The translations under genes and the position numbers were made by a program. Shown here one piece after another: positions 8,424 to 17,503 of a DNA stretch of 51,401 bases. This stretch comes from JAGAJR01 sp048463395 (GTDB lineage: Bacteria; Pseudomonadota; Alphaproteobacteria; RF32; CAG-239): contig DBFWPL010000012.1 of NCBI GenBank assembly GCA_048463395.1, positions 1 through 51,401 on the forward strand, in the 5' to 3' direction. Numbering within the stretch: the stretch's first letter is position 1; each line of letters opens with the position of its first letter. Under the pieces are notes generated by a model. It saw nothing but the letters and a program-made list of their open reading frames with translations. It did not search any database and was not told where the DNA came from.

Positions 8424-9203
8424 ATGTTTGATATTTTTCATACGATTTTTAAGTATAAAGAAAAAGAAAGTCCCGATGTGCTGGGATTGTATCCAGAACG
8501 CGTCCATGTTACCGCCATGCCGGAACGCCGCTATTTGTGGACCTCCAGAATACTGGTCATTATCGCCTGTATGAGTATTTGTATAAACATTATGTTGGCC
8601 AGTACGATTTATCTGCTTCTGCCGCAAAGAACCGTCAAGCCTCGTCTGTTTCAGATTAACAAATATTTCAGTATGTTGGAATTGACACAACCATCGGAAA
8701 TTAATTTTCCGGTTTCGGATTTGATTACGGAAGAACATATTGTTCAATATATTATGCTGCGTTATCTGATTACCTCGGATTATGACGAGCTTGTTTCCCG
8801 CTGGTCAAGAGGCTCAACCATTTATTGGTATTCTTCGGCTCCGGTCTTTCAGGAATTTGCTTCCAATGACGTTAAATATAATATTATGCAGTTTCGCGAA
8901 CGTTCTTTGATGAGAGATGTAGAAATCGACTACATTAAGCCGCTCGCCCGAGGTTTGTGGCAAGTACAATTCCGGACAATGGATTATGTCCCGGAAGACG
9001 ATCAGCCTAAAACAACCATCTGGAGGGCAAATCTGCGTATTACTTATGTTAAAATTCCGTTCGCCAAGAGAGATGATGCCATCAACAACCCGTTCGGTTT
9101 TTTGGTAACGAATTTCTCTCTCGGATATCTCGGCACACCGGAAGGTTCCAACCATTATCTGGAAACGGCCAAGCAGGTTACCGAAGAAGCTTACAAGCGT
9201 TAA
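8424..9203 (+). CDS. VirB8/DotI-fold inner-membrane protein
   Basis: A 259-residue bitopic protein: a short cytoplasmic part, one membrane segment at about 39-66, then a periplasmic domain. The domain follows the VirB8/TrbF/DotI pattern: helices at about 101-130 (EEHIVQYIMLRYLITSDYDEL), a WQVQFRT strand, TTIWRANLRITYV and the closing NPFGFLVTNF at 222-231, where VirB8 has NPLGFxVxxY. VirB8 proteins are assembly factors of type IV secretion systems. No other VirB/Dot gene lies nearby. ATG 8424 is chosen because upstream in-frame codons run through the divergent promoter. An AAGGT lies 13 bases upstream. Confidence 0.75.
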   Translation: MFDIFHTIFKYKEKESPDVLGLYPERVHVTAMPERRYLWTSRILVIIACMSICINIMLASTIYLLLPQRTVKPRLFQINKYFSMLELTQPSEINFPVSDLITEEHIVQYIMLRYLITSDYDELVSRWSRGSTIYWYSSAPVFQEFASNDVKYNIMQFRERSLMRDVEIDYIKPLARGLWQVQFRTMDYVPEDDQPKTTIWRANLRITYVKIPFAKRDDAINNPFGFLVTNFSLGYLGTPEGSNHYLETAKQVTEEAYKR

Positions 9204-9212
9204 CACCCTGTT

Positions 9213-9250
9213 ATAAAATAAAGCCCCTGAAAAGGGGCTTTATTTTATAA
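9213..9250. terminator. Bidirectional terminator
   Basis: AAAATAAAGCCCC pairs with GGGGCTTTATTTT around a TGAAAA loop. It ends both the VirB8-like gene and the convergent pepF, whose stop codon it overlaps. Confidence 0.93.
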
Positions 9251-11044
9251 TTTCAGTTTTTTATCCAGACGTTCCAGTTCATCAATATAGCTTGAAATCA
9301 GGCTCAAGCCTTTATTCCAGAAGTCCGCTTTTTGGGCATCCAGACCGAACGGCTTCAAAAGAGCGTCATACTTTTTAATTCCGGTTTCAGACAGCATATG
9401 CAGATATTTTTTCTGAAAATCCGGCACACTTCCCTCCTGATAAACCTGATACAAAGAATTTACCAAGCAATCGGCAAACGAATAAGCATAAACATAGAAC
9501 GGAGAAAAGAAAAAGTGTCCGACCTGAGCCCAGATATAAGCACTGTTCTCATCCACATTGACCCACGGTCCCAAACTTGTTCTCATTTCTTCCAACCAAA
9601 TTTGAGCCAAACGATCTTCGCTTAATTCACCTTTTTTACGTTCTTCATGAGCCCTGGTCTCAAAGAAATGAAAAGCGATCTGACGAATCGCCGTATTAAT
9701 CATATCATTAACTTTGGAGGCAATTAGACACAATTTAGCCTTGTCGTCCTTCAGACCGTTCAACAGGGATTGGAAAGTTACCATCTCCCCGAAAACAGAG
9801 GCAACCTCTGCCAAAGTCAACGGTGTGGCATCATTTAATTCGCCTTGTTTTTGACTCAAAAGGAAATGGCAGCCGTGTCCGAGTTCATGAGCCAAAGTCA
9901 AAACGTCATTCTGCTTGCCTACAAAGTTCAACAACAAGTACGGATGATATTTGTTCGGTAACGGCATGGCAAAAGCACCGCTCCGCTTACCGTCGCGAGG
10001 CGGAACATCGATCCAATTGTTGGTAAAGAATCCGTCCGCCAATTTTCGTAAATCAGGGGAAAAACGGCTATAAGCCTCCAAAACGATTTTAACGCTTTCA
10101 TCCCAAGAATACTGCGTATCATCACTAAACGGCAGCGGAGCATTCCTATCCCAATACTGGATTTTATCCACGCCCAGCCATTTGGCTTTCAGCTTATAAA
10201 AACGGTGGGCGATTTTGGCATAATTATCCCGTACCGTATTGGCCAGAGCAATAACCGTTTCGTCCTCTACCCTATTGCCCAGATTTTTAGAGGAAATCGG
10301 GGTTTTGAAACCGCGTTTATTGTCAGAAATGGATTTATCCTTAATAATCATGTTATAGATAAAGGAGAATAACGGAGCATTTTCTTTGCTGACACGATTT
10401 AATTCCTTGCCGGCTTTTTCTCTGGTTTTCGGATTTTTATCCATTAAAAGCTTGCTGATTTCGGCATCATTATATTCTTTCCCGTCAACCACATATTTCA
10501 AGCGGGAAGAATGTTCCTCATACAAACGCACCCAAGCGGAAGAAGAAGTAATGCTCTTTTCGTGAAAAACTTCTTCTACCGGTTCGGAAAGCTCATATTT
10601 TTTAAACATGCGAATCCGTTCCAAAAACGGAGCATATTTTTTTACTTCTTTATCAGCCAAAAATTCTTTGAATTTTTCATTGGAAAGTTTGTTGATTTCT
10701 AAAGAGAAGAAAATTCCCGGTTTGCTGTAGTCTGTCAACTTTTCGGAGACATTTTGATAAAACCCCATGGCGTCCTTATTATTCATTTGCGTTACCATAT
10801 TCAGATATGCAAAGTTCCCCAAAGCACTTTCAATAATATCCATTTCTTCGCAGAGTTTAACGGCTTTCAGGAATTCAGCCGGAGAGAGTGTGGCGATTTT
10901 ACCTTTATAATCTTTTGCCAACTTCAAATTCAACTTACGGATTTTTTCCAAATCCTTATTAATTTTCGGATCATTAATGCCATTGTACAAATCCGACAAA
11001 TCCCATGCCGGCAGATTATTTTCCTTCTTTTGTTTCTGTGCCAT
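9245..11044 (-). CDS. pepF: Oligoendopeptidase F (M3 family metallopeptidase)
   Basis: A 599-residue zinc peptidase of the M3B family that cleaves short peptides in the cytoplasm. The zinc motif HELGHGCHF is visible at about residue 385, with the downstream glutamate in EVASVFGEM. Length agrees with PepF (~600). The start is taken at ATG 11044 (MAQKQKKENNLPAWDLSDLY) with AAGGAAG just before it, not at the earlier in-frame start. This gives a 29-base overlap with the upstream small membrane protein gene and suggests translational coupling. Confidence 0.93.
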   Translation of the reverse strand: MAQKQKKENNLPAWDLSDLYNGINDPKINKDLEKIRKLNLKLAKDYKGKIATLSPAEFLKAVKLCEEMDIIESALGNFAYLNMVTQMNNKDAMGFYQNVSEKLTDYSKPGIFFSLEINKLSNEKFKEFLADKEVKKYAPFLERIRMFKKYELSEPVEEVFHEKSITSSSAWVRLYEEHSSRLKYVVDGKEYNDAEISKLLMDKNPKTREKAGKELNRVSKENAPLFSFIYNMIIKDKSISDNKRGFKTPISSKNLGNRVEDETVIALANTVRDNYAKIAHRFYKLKAKWLGVDKIQYWDRNAPLPFSDDTQYSWDESVKIVLEAYSRFSPDLRKLADGFFTNNWIDVPPRDGKRSGAFAMPLPNKYHPYLLLNFVGKQNDVLTLAHELGHGCHFLLSQKQGELNDATPLTLAEVASVFGEMVTFQSLLNGLKDDKAKLCLIASKVNDMINTAIRQIAFHFFETRAHEERKKGELSEDRLAQIWLEEMRTSLGPWVNVDENSAYIWAQVGHFFFSPFYVYAYSFADCLVNSLYQVYQEGSVPDFQKKYLHMLSETGIKKYDALLKPFGLDAQKADFWNKGLSLISSYIDELERLDKKLKL

Positions 11045-11492
11045 TTTCTTCTTCCTTAATTTCTTCTGTTTCAGATGTTTGTTTTTCCAAATCACGGTTT
11101 AAGCGGCGAAGTTCTTCCATAGAAGCGGAGATATTCGGATTTTCGTCATAAAATTCCTGAAGGCCTTCATCTTGTTCGGTTTCTTTCAGTTCCGGTTCAA
11201 ACAGATAATTCTCCCATGGCGTAGATTGCTCTCCTTTTACCCAAGCTCCCAAACCATTTAAAACCACTTTAGAATCACACCAACTGTTTTTTATAACGCT
11301 TCCCAACATACAAAACGCTTTGTTATCCGTACAGCTGAGCATTTCACTAACCATATTTTCCGTACACGGAATAAAGCCCCGTTTCCGGATATCTTGTCTC
11401 GGAGAAAACAAAACCAGCAAAAACACTATGACGGAAAACAAAACAACCAAGCTGACAATCGTGCCAAACCAATGATGTTTGAGAAAAAGCAT
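11016..11492 (-). CDS. Small single-pass membrane protein, unknown function
   Basis: 158 residues, not recognised. Residues ~9-30 form one strong hydrophobic segment. The middle part has four spaced cysteines (CTEN, SCTD, FCML, WCDS), likely disulphide-bonded if periplasmic. The last ~60 residues are very acidic and Glu/Lys-rich, probably coiled or disordered. It lies 3 bases after the GlmU-like gene and overlaps pepF, so the three genes look like one transcript. Confidence 0.7.
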   Translation of the reverse strand: MLFLKHHWFGTIVSLVVLFSVIVFLLVLFSPRQDIRKRGFIPCTENMVSEMLSCTDNKAFCMLGSVIKNSWCDSKVVLNGLGAWVKGEQSTPWENYLFEPELKETEQDEGLQEFYDENPNISASMEELRRLNRDLEKQTSETEEIKEEENGTETKEGK

Positions 11493-11495
11493 TCT

Positions 11496-12227
11496 TTATT
11501 TTCCTTTTCTTGCCAACAAAAAGCTTTCCAGCAGGGCCAGTTCCTCACGGGTATTGGCACCGGCAACTTCCTTGGCATCAGCTTCAATTACGCCGCACTT
11601 TAATCCTTTGGAACGGGCAACGGCAATCGCATCTGTTAAATAATACTCACCGGCGGCATTTTCATTACCGATACATTCCAAAATATCAAACATTGTTTTG
11701 CCGTCAAAAACCATACAGCCGGAATTACAAAGCTTAATCGCTTTTTCTTCATCGGTAGCGTCTTTAAATTCAACGATTTTTTCCAGTTCGCTTCCGTTCA
11801 TTTTCAAACGTCCGTAACGGGCGGCATCTTCCGGAACAAAACCCATAACCACAATCGCATAACCTTTATGCAATTCATCCAAAGCTTTTTGATATGTTTG
11901 TTTGGTAATAATCGGATTATCCCCGAAAATAACCATCACATCGCCGTCAAAGCCCTGCAAAACCTCCTTAGTACACAAAACCGCGTGTCCGGTACCAAGC
12001 TGCTTGTCCTGAACGGTGCTTTTATAAGGCAGGACTTCTTTTCTGACCATATCGCCGTCCGGAGCTGTTACAACGACAATCTCATCAATATTCATTTGTT
12101 CCAAAGTATCAATGATATTGCGAATCATCGGTTTTCCGGCCAATGGCATCATTACTTTCGGTAAATCGGACTTCATACGAGTTCCCTTGCCGGCTCCCAA
12201 AATTACCGCTGCAATTTTATTCGTCAT
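11496..12227 (-). CDS. GlmU-like sugar-1-phosphate nucleotidyltransferase domain (no acetyltransferase part)
   Basis: A 243-residue protein with the pyrophosphorylase signature LGAGKGTRMKSDLPKV near the N-terminus, QLGTGHAV for base/ribose binding and IFGDNPI for the metal site. This matches the uridylyltransferase half of GlmU (UTP + GlcNAc-1-P to UDP-GlcNAc). The left-handed beta-helix acetyltransferase half (~220 residues) is absent. Either another enzyme supplies GlcNAc-1-P or the substrate differs. It is the first gene of the minus-strand set leading to pepF and is divergent from the DUF2207 gene across an 87-base promoter gap. Confidence 0.82.
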   Translation of the reverse strand: MTNKIAAVILGAGKGTRMKSDLPKVMMPLAGKPMIRNIIDTLEQMNIDEIVVVTAPDGDMVRKEVLPYKSTVQDKQLGTGHAVLCTKEVLQGFDGDVMVIFGDNPIITKQTYQKALDELHKGYAIVVMGFVPEDAARYGRLKMNGSELEKIVEFKDATDEEKAIKLCNSGCMVFDGKTMFDILECIGNENAAGEYYLTDAIAVARSKGLKCGVIEADAKEVAGANTREELALLESFLLARKGK

Positions 12228-12314
12228 TCTCTTCTCCTTTTTTATAATCTTTTCTTAATATGTTTTAGCTTATAATACCAAATATATTTTATTAGTTAAC
12301 AAAGGTTTTGTTTT

Positions 12315-14396
12315 ATGAAAAAACTTTTTCTTGCAATTTGTTTCAGTTTTCTGTGCGTTGCACCGCAGCGTCTTCATGCCTCCGCTATTGAGCTGAACAG
12401 TCCTATGGAATTGGAAGCCGCAAAGCAAAAAGTTCCGGATACCGCGACATTGAACATTATTGACGAGGAAATGCCTGATCCCCGTGATCGGGAAGCTATG
12501 GACGATTATATGCGGGAAAGATTCAAAACCGTTGTCGTTTCTAATCTGGATGAAGTCAACAGCTCCATGAACATTCAGCATAGTGCCGAATATATCGCCC
12601 AGCAATCCGAGGAAAACAAATCAACCTTCCAAAAGATATATGACGAAGCCATTAACAGAATCGCTTATGGAGGCGAACCTCAGAGAGCCGATTTAACCCA
12701 AGAAAACAACGACTTTTATCAAAAACAATCTTCAAGCCAAAAAGAAGAATGGGAAGCTCCCGACTTTGCCGTCATCAATCTGGATTTGCCAACCGGAGAA
12801 AGAATCATTGCTCCGGCAAAAGAACATATTCCTTATTTATTCAGCCGTATCGAAATTATGCCGACGGGACAAATCAATATCAGCGAAACAATTACCGTCA
12901 TTGCTAACGGACAAAAGCTGAAAAACGGCTTATCCCGAGCTATTCCGAAATATTCCGTCTCCCGCGGCGGAGTTCGCAATAAAATCGCTCTGACTATCGG
13001 TTCCGTAGAAATTAACGGACAGGAATATCCGCACCGTTTGGAAGAGAAAGATGATAAAATTTACATCATACCGGAACAGGATTATGTTTTGGACCCCGGA
13101 GTTTACACTTACAACTTTAACTATATTATTGACCGAAAGCTTTGGGAATATGACGACTTTAAAGAATTTTATTGGGATGTCACGGGCAGCTCATGGAATC
13201 TGGTTATCGCCAGAGCCGGAGCTTCCGTTAAACTTCCGGGAAATTCTCCTGCTCTCGGACAAACGGTTCTTCTGGGGTATATTAACTTTCTGACGACGGA
13301 AAATACCACTATCATCAAAGGAGATGACAACACTCTCGGCTTTGCTTCTAAAATTCCGTTATTTATCGGAGAGGGCATGCATATAATCATTTCTCTTCCT
13401 TTGTCCGACTTTTTCGCTCCGGATTTTAACCGCCGGATAACGTGGTTTATTGAAGATTACGGTAATCTGATTTTCAGCATTTTAGGATTGCTGGCTATTT
13501 TGATTTCCTACTATCTCTCTTGGAAAGGACTGGAGAAAAACGAGCAAAAATATAGTCTGCGAAAAACGGCCCCAATGCTGCGTTCCTTATCCAAAGGTAT
13601 TTTTGACAAGATTTCTTTTGGGGCATTTTTGTTAGATTTATACAGAAAGAATCTTATCGACATCCAAAAAGAAGGAAATGAAATATTTTTGGTTAAAAAG
13701 ACCGACACTCTGGAAAGCTTAAATAAAAACGAACGCAAAGCTCTTGATGATTTGTTTCTTAACAAAGAATCCGTTTTAAACATCAATTATCAAAATAATC
13801 TTAAGTTAAAACGAGCCTTCAAACTTATTGAAAAAGACGTTTCGCAAAAACTGAAACGCTTTGCCCTGAAATTAAACTTCGGATACTTATGTTTCAGCTG
13901 CAGTATGCTGTTGATGGTTATTTTGGCGACAGCGGCTCTTAGTCTTAACTTCTCGCAAACAGCCTTGGTATTAATTTCCTGCTGTATTACCATTGCGTTT
14001 TACATTTGGGTTTTAAATCACAAATTCAAATCAGTCATTCTTAATTGGATCAGCAAAATTTTTGCTATTTTTATCATTCTGTTTACCTTGCTGATGATGA
14101 GCATTTACGTTCATCCGTTAACAACATTATTTTATTTGTTGATGATTTATGCCATTTTTGCTTATACAGCCATTTTTGCCAAAAGAAACGGTCTTATTCG
14201 CAATAATATCAAAGAAGCTCAGGAATATAAAAGTTATCTTCTCCGTAATGCCGATACCATTGTCTTGGGAAGAGATTTTCTCAGCCAACAGGCATATATC
14301 TTCGCTTTTGAAGTCAGTGATAAATTTCCGTGCAATACCAATATTCAAGATTATTATAAACTGGATATTATGGCTGAATTAACTGAAAAGCTTTAA
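12315..14396 (+). CDS. DUF2207-type membrane protein
   Basis: 693 residues with a signal peptide (about 1-23, cleavage near LHASA). An acidic linker follows, then a beta-rich extracytoplasmic domain at about 170-360 (SRIEIMPTGQINISETITV; DPGVYTYNFNYIIDRKLW), typical of DUF2207. A membrane segment lies at about 380-400. A cytoplasmic part follows (SFGAFLLDLYRKNLIDIQKEGNEIFLVKK), then a cluster of hydrophobic helices at about 515-620. The C-terminus again resembles the soluble DUF2207 tail. The family has no settled function. In other genomes it is often beside LemA, which here lies near 49.7 kb. Confidence 0.8.
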   Translation: MKKLFLAICFSFLCVAPQRLHASAIELNSPMELEAAKQKVPDTATLNIIDEEMPDPRDREAMDDYMRERFKTVVVSNLDEVNSSMNIQHSAEYIAQQSEENKSTFQKIYDEAINRIAYGGEPQRADLTQENNDFYQKQSSSQKEEWEAPDFAVINLDLPTGERIIAPAKEHIPYLFSRIEIMPTGQINISETITVIANGQKLKNGLSRAIPKYSVSRGGVRNKIALTIGSVEINGQEYPHRLEEKDDKIYIIPEQDYVLDPGVYTYNFNYIIDRKLWEYDDFKEFYWDVTGSSWNLVIARAGASVKLPGNSPALGQTVLLGYINFLTTENTTIIKGDDNTLGFASKIPLFIGEGMHIIISLPLSDFFAPDFNRRITWFIEDYGNLIFSILGLLAILISYYLSWKGLEKNEQKYSLRKTAPMLRSLSKGIFDKISFGAFLLDLYRKNLIDIQKEGNEIFLVKKTDTLESLNKNERKALDDLFLNKESVLNINYQNNLKLKRAFKLIEKDVSQKLKRFALKLNFGYLCFSCSMLLMVILATAALSLNFSQTALVLISCCITIAFYIWVLNHKFKSVILNWISKIFAIFIILFTLLMMSIYVHPLTTLFYLLMIYAIFAYTAIFAKRNGLIRNNIKEAQEYKSYLLRNADTIVLGRDFLSQQAYIFAFEVSDKFPCNTNIQDYYKLDIMAELTEKL

Positions 14397-14416
14397 TCAA
14401 CAAGCTTTACCGTAAA

Positions 14417-15481
14417 TTAACGACTTTTTGCTCCCGGACGCAATTTTAACGGCTTTTTCTGTTGCGGTTTGCCTTGGGACTGAACACGCTGTTTATATTG
14501 CTCTCTTGCCGGGTTAAATTGCGACTGAATAGAGTCCGTTAAGTTCTGCCCATAAGGTATTCCTCTTAAACGGTCGCACAAATCCAAAGTATCCGCCGGC
14601 AAACGGTTACCGATACTGTAAATTCCACCCAACGGAATTTCCGAGAAATCAAGAGCATTTCCCTCCGTTAATACTCCGTCATTCTTCAAAATGATATCTC
14701 CGAACAAAATACGCTCTTCCAAATCGCGGCGTTTTACCAGCTGCGGCAAAGTTCTGCCTTTTGCAGTTACTTTCCTGTCCATAAATTCTTTTACTTTGGC
14801 TTTGGATTCTTCGCTATGCGTCTCAAAAAATTCATTGAGATTTTTAGCAAAATCGGAAGGGACATACTTTTTTTCCGCCCTGTTATAGGTCTTCAAACAG
14901 CCGCTGCCACAGTTATACAAAAAACTTCCGACCGCCACAACTTCCTGAGGAGACATTTTATCCATATTCAAATACTTATCCATATCCGAGAATATATACT
15001 TCTCGGTATGATTGCCAAAATACTGTTTTAACTCATCTTCACTTTTAATTCTATCGCCTCTGCGAACCGGTTTGCCATCTGGACGCACCGTATTGCCGAA
15101 ACCGATTGTCCACAATTTTCCGTGCGGATCCCAATAGGCTTTAATTTTTACACCTTCACAATGAGCCACCAGGCACAACATATCATATTCGGTATCTCGG
15201 AACTTTTTAAGATTTTCGGATATACAAATGCTGTCTTCCGCAATAGAATCTTTCGGAGCGGAAACTTCCGCCACCGGAGTAAACGGTGTCATAATCGTAT
15301 CTGTCGGAACAGAATCCCCCAATTGTCTAATTTTCTTAGAATCAATTGCTCTTCGATGCTGTTGTATGTTTTCAATTTTAACAGAATCTCCTTCCTCTTT
15401 AGATTGTGTGTCTGCGGCTTTGGCTCCAACCCCTGGTAACATCACAGTCAATCCGATTACAACTTTTTCTTTCCAACTCAT
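14417..15481 (-). CDS. Secreted GH24 (T4-type) muramidase
   Basis: 354 residues. The start is ATG 15481 with AAGGAG 8 bases before; a signal peptide follows (about 1-23, GAKA/ADTQ). After a ~75-residue linker comes a lysozyme domain, ~100-265. CEGVKIKAYWDPHGKLWTIG carries the E-D-T catalytic triad of phage lysozymes as E109, D118 and T125, then GFGNT. A NCGSGCLKTYN segment supports the fold. The C-terminus is Pro/Gln/Lys-rich. By family it hydrolyses peptidoglycan. GH24 enzymes are usually phage endolysins, but here there is a Sec signal and no phage gene nearby, which suggests a domesticated cell-wall enzyme. Confidence 0.85.
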   Translation of the reverse strand: MSWKEKVVIGLTVMLPGVGAKAADTQSKEEGDSVKIENIQQHRRAIDSKKIRQLGDSVPTDTIMTPFTPVAEVSAPKDSIAEDSICISENLKKFRDTEYDMLCLVAHCEGVKIKAYWDPHGKLWTIGFGNTVRPDGKPVRRGDRIKSEDELKQYFGNHTEKYIFSDMDKYLNMDKMSPQEVVAVGSFLYNCGSGCLKTYNRAEKKYVPSDFAKNLNEFFETHSEESKAKVKEFMDRKVTAKGRTLPQLVKRRDLEERILFGDIILKNDGVLTEGNALDFSEIPLGGIYSIGNRLPADTLDLCDRLRGIPYGQNLTDSIQSQFNPAREQYKQRVQSQGKPQQKKPLKLRPGAKSR

Positions 15482-15571
15482 TGTTTTCTCCTTATAATTA
15501 TAAAATAATATAAATTTTGACAAAATACAAGTTTTTTTACCCCTTTCTTGTAGGGAAAAATCTCTCCGGAC

Positions 15572-15612
15572 ACAAAAATATCCCCGCATGAAACGACATC
15601 ATACGGGGACAA
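15572..15612 (-). terminator. Probable terminator after the Lys-tailed membrane protein
   Basis: On the minus strand, CCCCGTATGA pairs with TCATGCGGGG and is followed by an ATATTTTTG run. It sits just past the stop at 15628. Confidence 0.6.
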
Positions 15613-15627
15613 TCAGAACACAAATCC

Positions 15628-16620
15628 TTACTTAGACACAGTTTTCTTTTTAGAAGGAGCTTTTTTCTCAGCCGGCTTCTTTACCTTTTTGTCAACAGTC
15701 TTTTTTGTCTCTTTTTTAACTTTTTCTTTCTTCTCCGATACCGACTTTGAAGTTGTCTTCTTTGCGGCGGAAACTTTCTTTTTTACAACAGTTTTTTTCT
15801 TAGCGGACTCAACCGGTTCTGCAGAAGTTTCTTTTGCTGCAACCGCCTCAACTTTTTTACCGCCATTCTTTTGCATATACATGACATACTGATAGATATG
15901 GCTGTAAAAACAAGCTTTGACACAGGTATCAAAAAATGACAGGAACATTACAATTGCTGAGAAAATAAACTTAACCACAAAAGCATCCGTATTCAGGCTG
16001 ACATAAATTAAAGCCACCAAGAACAGAACAAAAGCTATCGGCAGCATTAACAATATCTGACCCCAGAAAATCTTGTTTGCATTCCCTTTCATTATACGGA
16101 AGGATTCTTTCAGGGTTATTTGATCATTATTGACGGCGGTTGCCGGCAAAACCAAATAGAATCTGGCACAAATAATCGTAATTATCAAAACTATCAAGCC
16201 AACCAAACCTGAGGTCTCATGCAAGCCCAACAGTTCGACCAACAAAAGCAGAATCATCGACGGAACAAAGACCATCAAAAGAATCAACAAATTATATCCC
16301 AAATATTTCCATTCCCTTTTTCCGAATGAGAATTTAATTCTGTCAGGAATAATTTTCAAAATCACATTACGGGAAAACGCAACGGCAATTGATACGGACG
16401 CAAAGCTTAACAACAACAACGAAACATTGTCAGCCAAAGGATTGTAGCATTGTTCCGTAAAATTACAAATTCCCGGATATCCGTTGGCAATTTCGTAAAT
16501 CAGCAGCAAAAACCAAATTGCACTGATTTTCAAAACGGTTTTAATATTAACTAACGGATAGAGAAAACTCCTTTTGATGATTTCCCCAAAAGGAAGTTTA
16601 ATTATTTGATTTTGATTCAT
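15628..16620 (-). CDS. Polytopic membrane protein with lysine-rich histone-like tail
   Basis: 330 residues, function not recognised. Residues ~25-250 hold about six hydrophobic segments. Residues ~255-330 are almost wholly Lys, Ala, Ser, Thr and Val in KKKTVVKKKVSAAKKTTSK-style repeats, like the C-terminus of histone H1 or AlgP. Such a tail would lie in the cytoplasm and could bind nucleic acid or acidic surfaces. It overlaps the end of the upstream membrane protein gene by 23 bases; both resemble glycerophosphoryl-diester/DUF-type multi-span proteins and may be distant paralogues working together. Confidence 0.72.
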   Translation of the reverse strand: MNQNQIIKLPFGEIIKRSFLYPLVNIKTVLKISAIWFLLLIYEIANGYPGICNFTEQCYNPLADNVSLLLLSFASVSIAVAFSRNVILKIIPDRIKFSFGKREWKYLGYNLLILLMVFVPSMILLLLVELLGLHETSGLVGLIVLIITIICARFYLVLPATAVNNDQITLKESFRIMKGNANKIFWGQILLMLPIAFVLFLVALIYVSLNTDAFVVKFIFSAIVMFLSFFDTCVKACFYSHIYQYVMYMQKNGGKKVEAVAAKETSAEPVESAKKKTVVKKKVSAAKKTTSKSVSEKKEKVKKETKKTVDKKVKKPAEKKAPSKKKTVSK

Positions 16621-17503
16621 CTTGTTTTCCTCCGAATAAGATGTCTTTTTGAATAAAACAATGGTTTACGAACAACGTAAATACCAATAAGGATAAAATA
16701 TTATACAAAAACTCCGAAATAATTCCAATATAGGCTACATTCTCTGCGGCAGCAGCCCTGAAATTAAAAAAGAAATTTACCATTACAAAAATAGCCAGCA
16801 ACAAAATTAAGAACAATGCCGTAATCATTTTAAGCATATTTCCTGAGTTTTTATCCCAGATGATTTTAAACGGCGGAAGCTTTTCTCCGCTAACGACAAA
16901 GGCAAATACCGAATAAAAACGCATCAGCAAAAACGGAACAAGAAAGCCCAAAGAAACAATACCGAAGAAAAATATTTCAACAATCCAGTCCGGATTTGGT
17001 TCCCGCTGATATAAAATATAGTAGGAAACCATCGGAATCATATTCAAAAACAGAAAAACGACCATCGTCAACAAAGTTGAAGGAATACCTTTTCCTGGCA
17101 TAAATATTTTCTTTAAATCAAGAGGATTTTTACCCCAAACCGTTCTTCCCCAGACAATCAAAAACATTGCAAGTAAAACAAATTTCAAAATTGAATAAAC
17201 CAGATATACGGCATTTGACGCAGAGCAATAAATTAACCCGACATCCTCTATTCCGTAAAGGCAGACATAAGTAAAGCCCAGCAACACGGCCAAAAGCGTT
17301 TGAGCCAGAGCATAAGCTCCGCCGATGACAAAAAATGTTTTGATATAATCAATCACTATTGCAAACGGCCCTAACACCAAACGAGACAGCGGCATTTTTA
17401 CGGCTTCCCCGCTTTCCTGCGTTGAGCAGAGAAAACAAAAATCCCGAACACATTTACAGTTTTTAATTTGATTGCCTATTTGCGATATAGCTTTTTTTAC
17501 CAT
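16598..17503 (-). CDS. Polytopic membrane protein, unknown function
   Basis: 301 residues with about six hydrophobic segments (around 45-75, 95-120, 140-165, 175-200, 225-250, 260-285). The N-terminus has three cysteines (KCVRDFCFLC) that could bind a metal. It begins on the base after the dnaE stop codon (TAA ATG), so it is translated from the dnaE transcript, and it overlaps the next membrane protein gene. Confidence 0.72.
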   Translation of the reverse strand: MVKKAISQIGNQIKNCKCVRDFCFLCSTQESGEAVKMPLSRLVLGPFAIVIDYIKTFFVIGGAYALAQTLLAVLLGFTYVCLYGIEDVGLIYCSASNAVYLVYSILKFVLLAMFLIVWGRTVWGKNPLDLKKIFMPGKGIPSTLLTMVVFLFLNMIPMVSYYILYQREPNPDWIVEIFFFGIVSLGFLVPFLLMRFYSVFAFVVSGEKLPPFKIIWDKNSGNMLKMITALFLILLLAIFVMVNFFFNFRAAAAENVAYIGIISEFLYNILSLLVFTLFVNHCFIQKDILFGGKQDESKSNN

